Positions 63,999-64,000 of a stretch of 64,000 nucleotides of DNA are shown here, one piece after another (the stretch's first letter is position 1; each line of letters begins with the position of its first letter). The stretch covers positions 1,364,001 through 1,428,000 of the forward strand of contig NZ_OY764059.1 of NCBI RefSeq assembly GCF_963668085.1, given 5' to 3'. Source of the DNA: an uncultured Ilyobacter sp. GTDB taxonomy: Bacteria; Fusobacteriota; Fusobacteriia; Fusobacteriales; Fusobacteriaceae. A program made the translations under genes and the position numbers. Under the pieces are notes generated by a model. That model searched no databases. It saw nothing but the letters and a program-made list of their open reading frames with translations, and had not been told where the DNA came from.

Positions 63999-64000
63999 TC

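Overview
The window is AT-rich chromosomal DNA from an anaerobe that has an outer membrane, very probably a member of the Fusobacteriota (Ilyobacter / Propionigenium / Cetobacterium type). The reasons are inference from content. Firmicute-like regulation (SAM-I and TPP riboswitches, strong AGGAGG ribosome sites, many intrinsic terminators) sits beside an OmpV/MipA-type outer-membrane protein and MinCDE. The enzymes suit anaerobic life: ThiH rather than ThiO, an FprA-type flavoprotein and an orphan HdrD-like iron-sulfur protein. No phage, transposase, CRISPR array or rRNA gene was seen.

Layout. 1-6120: a 5-oxoproline (pyroglutamate) cluster. A DUF1445 protein and an NRAMP-fold transporter are read leftward; an IclR regulator and pxpA-pxpB-pxpC are read rightward. 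Two matching 15-bp palindromes lie in front of the two arms. 6170-9529: an unrecognised multi-pass transporter behind a long leader with its own terminator, and a CstA-family transporter. 9597-19153: one leftward branched-chain amino-acid operon, leuA-leuC-leuD-leuB-ilvD-ilvB-ilvN-ilvC, preceded by a promoter, a 52-residue leucine-rich leader peptide and an attenuator. 19429-25184: MscS channel, cysteine-cluster protein, tRNA-Pro/Gly/Leu, a repeat element, a BMP-family binding protein and FprA. 25377-38864: mostly single genes (lgt, coaBC, cold-shock protein, PhzF, GNAT, methyltransferases including RlmF, HdrD-like protein, MATE pump, ketopantoate reductase, DUF1848, MORN protein with a tiny upstream ORF). 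38947-44280: TPP-riboswitch thiamine operon thiC-S-G-H-F-E. 44286-46918: minC-D-E and a CysZ/EI24-like protein. 46967-51144: SAM-I riboswitch, metN-I-Q, then an NhaC-family transporter. 52057-59895: glycosyltransferase/deacetylase fusion, outer-membrane protein, TetR regulator, degenerate iron-ADH, acylphosphatase, an AroB-Ppx fusion and an aldose-epimerase-like protein. 59905-64000: metK, speE, speD (AdoMet and polyamine synthesis) and a divergent XRE-cupin regulator.

The most unusual items are: the single-frame fusion of 3-dehydroquinate synthase with a Ppx/GppA phosphatase; the unknown transporter with a twin 21-residue motif and a leader that looks like a riboswitch or attenuator of unknown ligand; the leucine attenuator; an NRAMP homologue in the 5-oxoproline cluster that lacks the metal-binding residues; an iron-ADH relative lacking the metal-binding histidines; and two families of non-coding repeats, one of which forms a long inverted arrangement between the TPP riboswitch and thiC.
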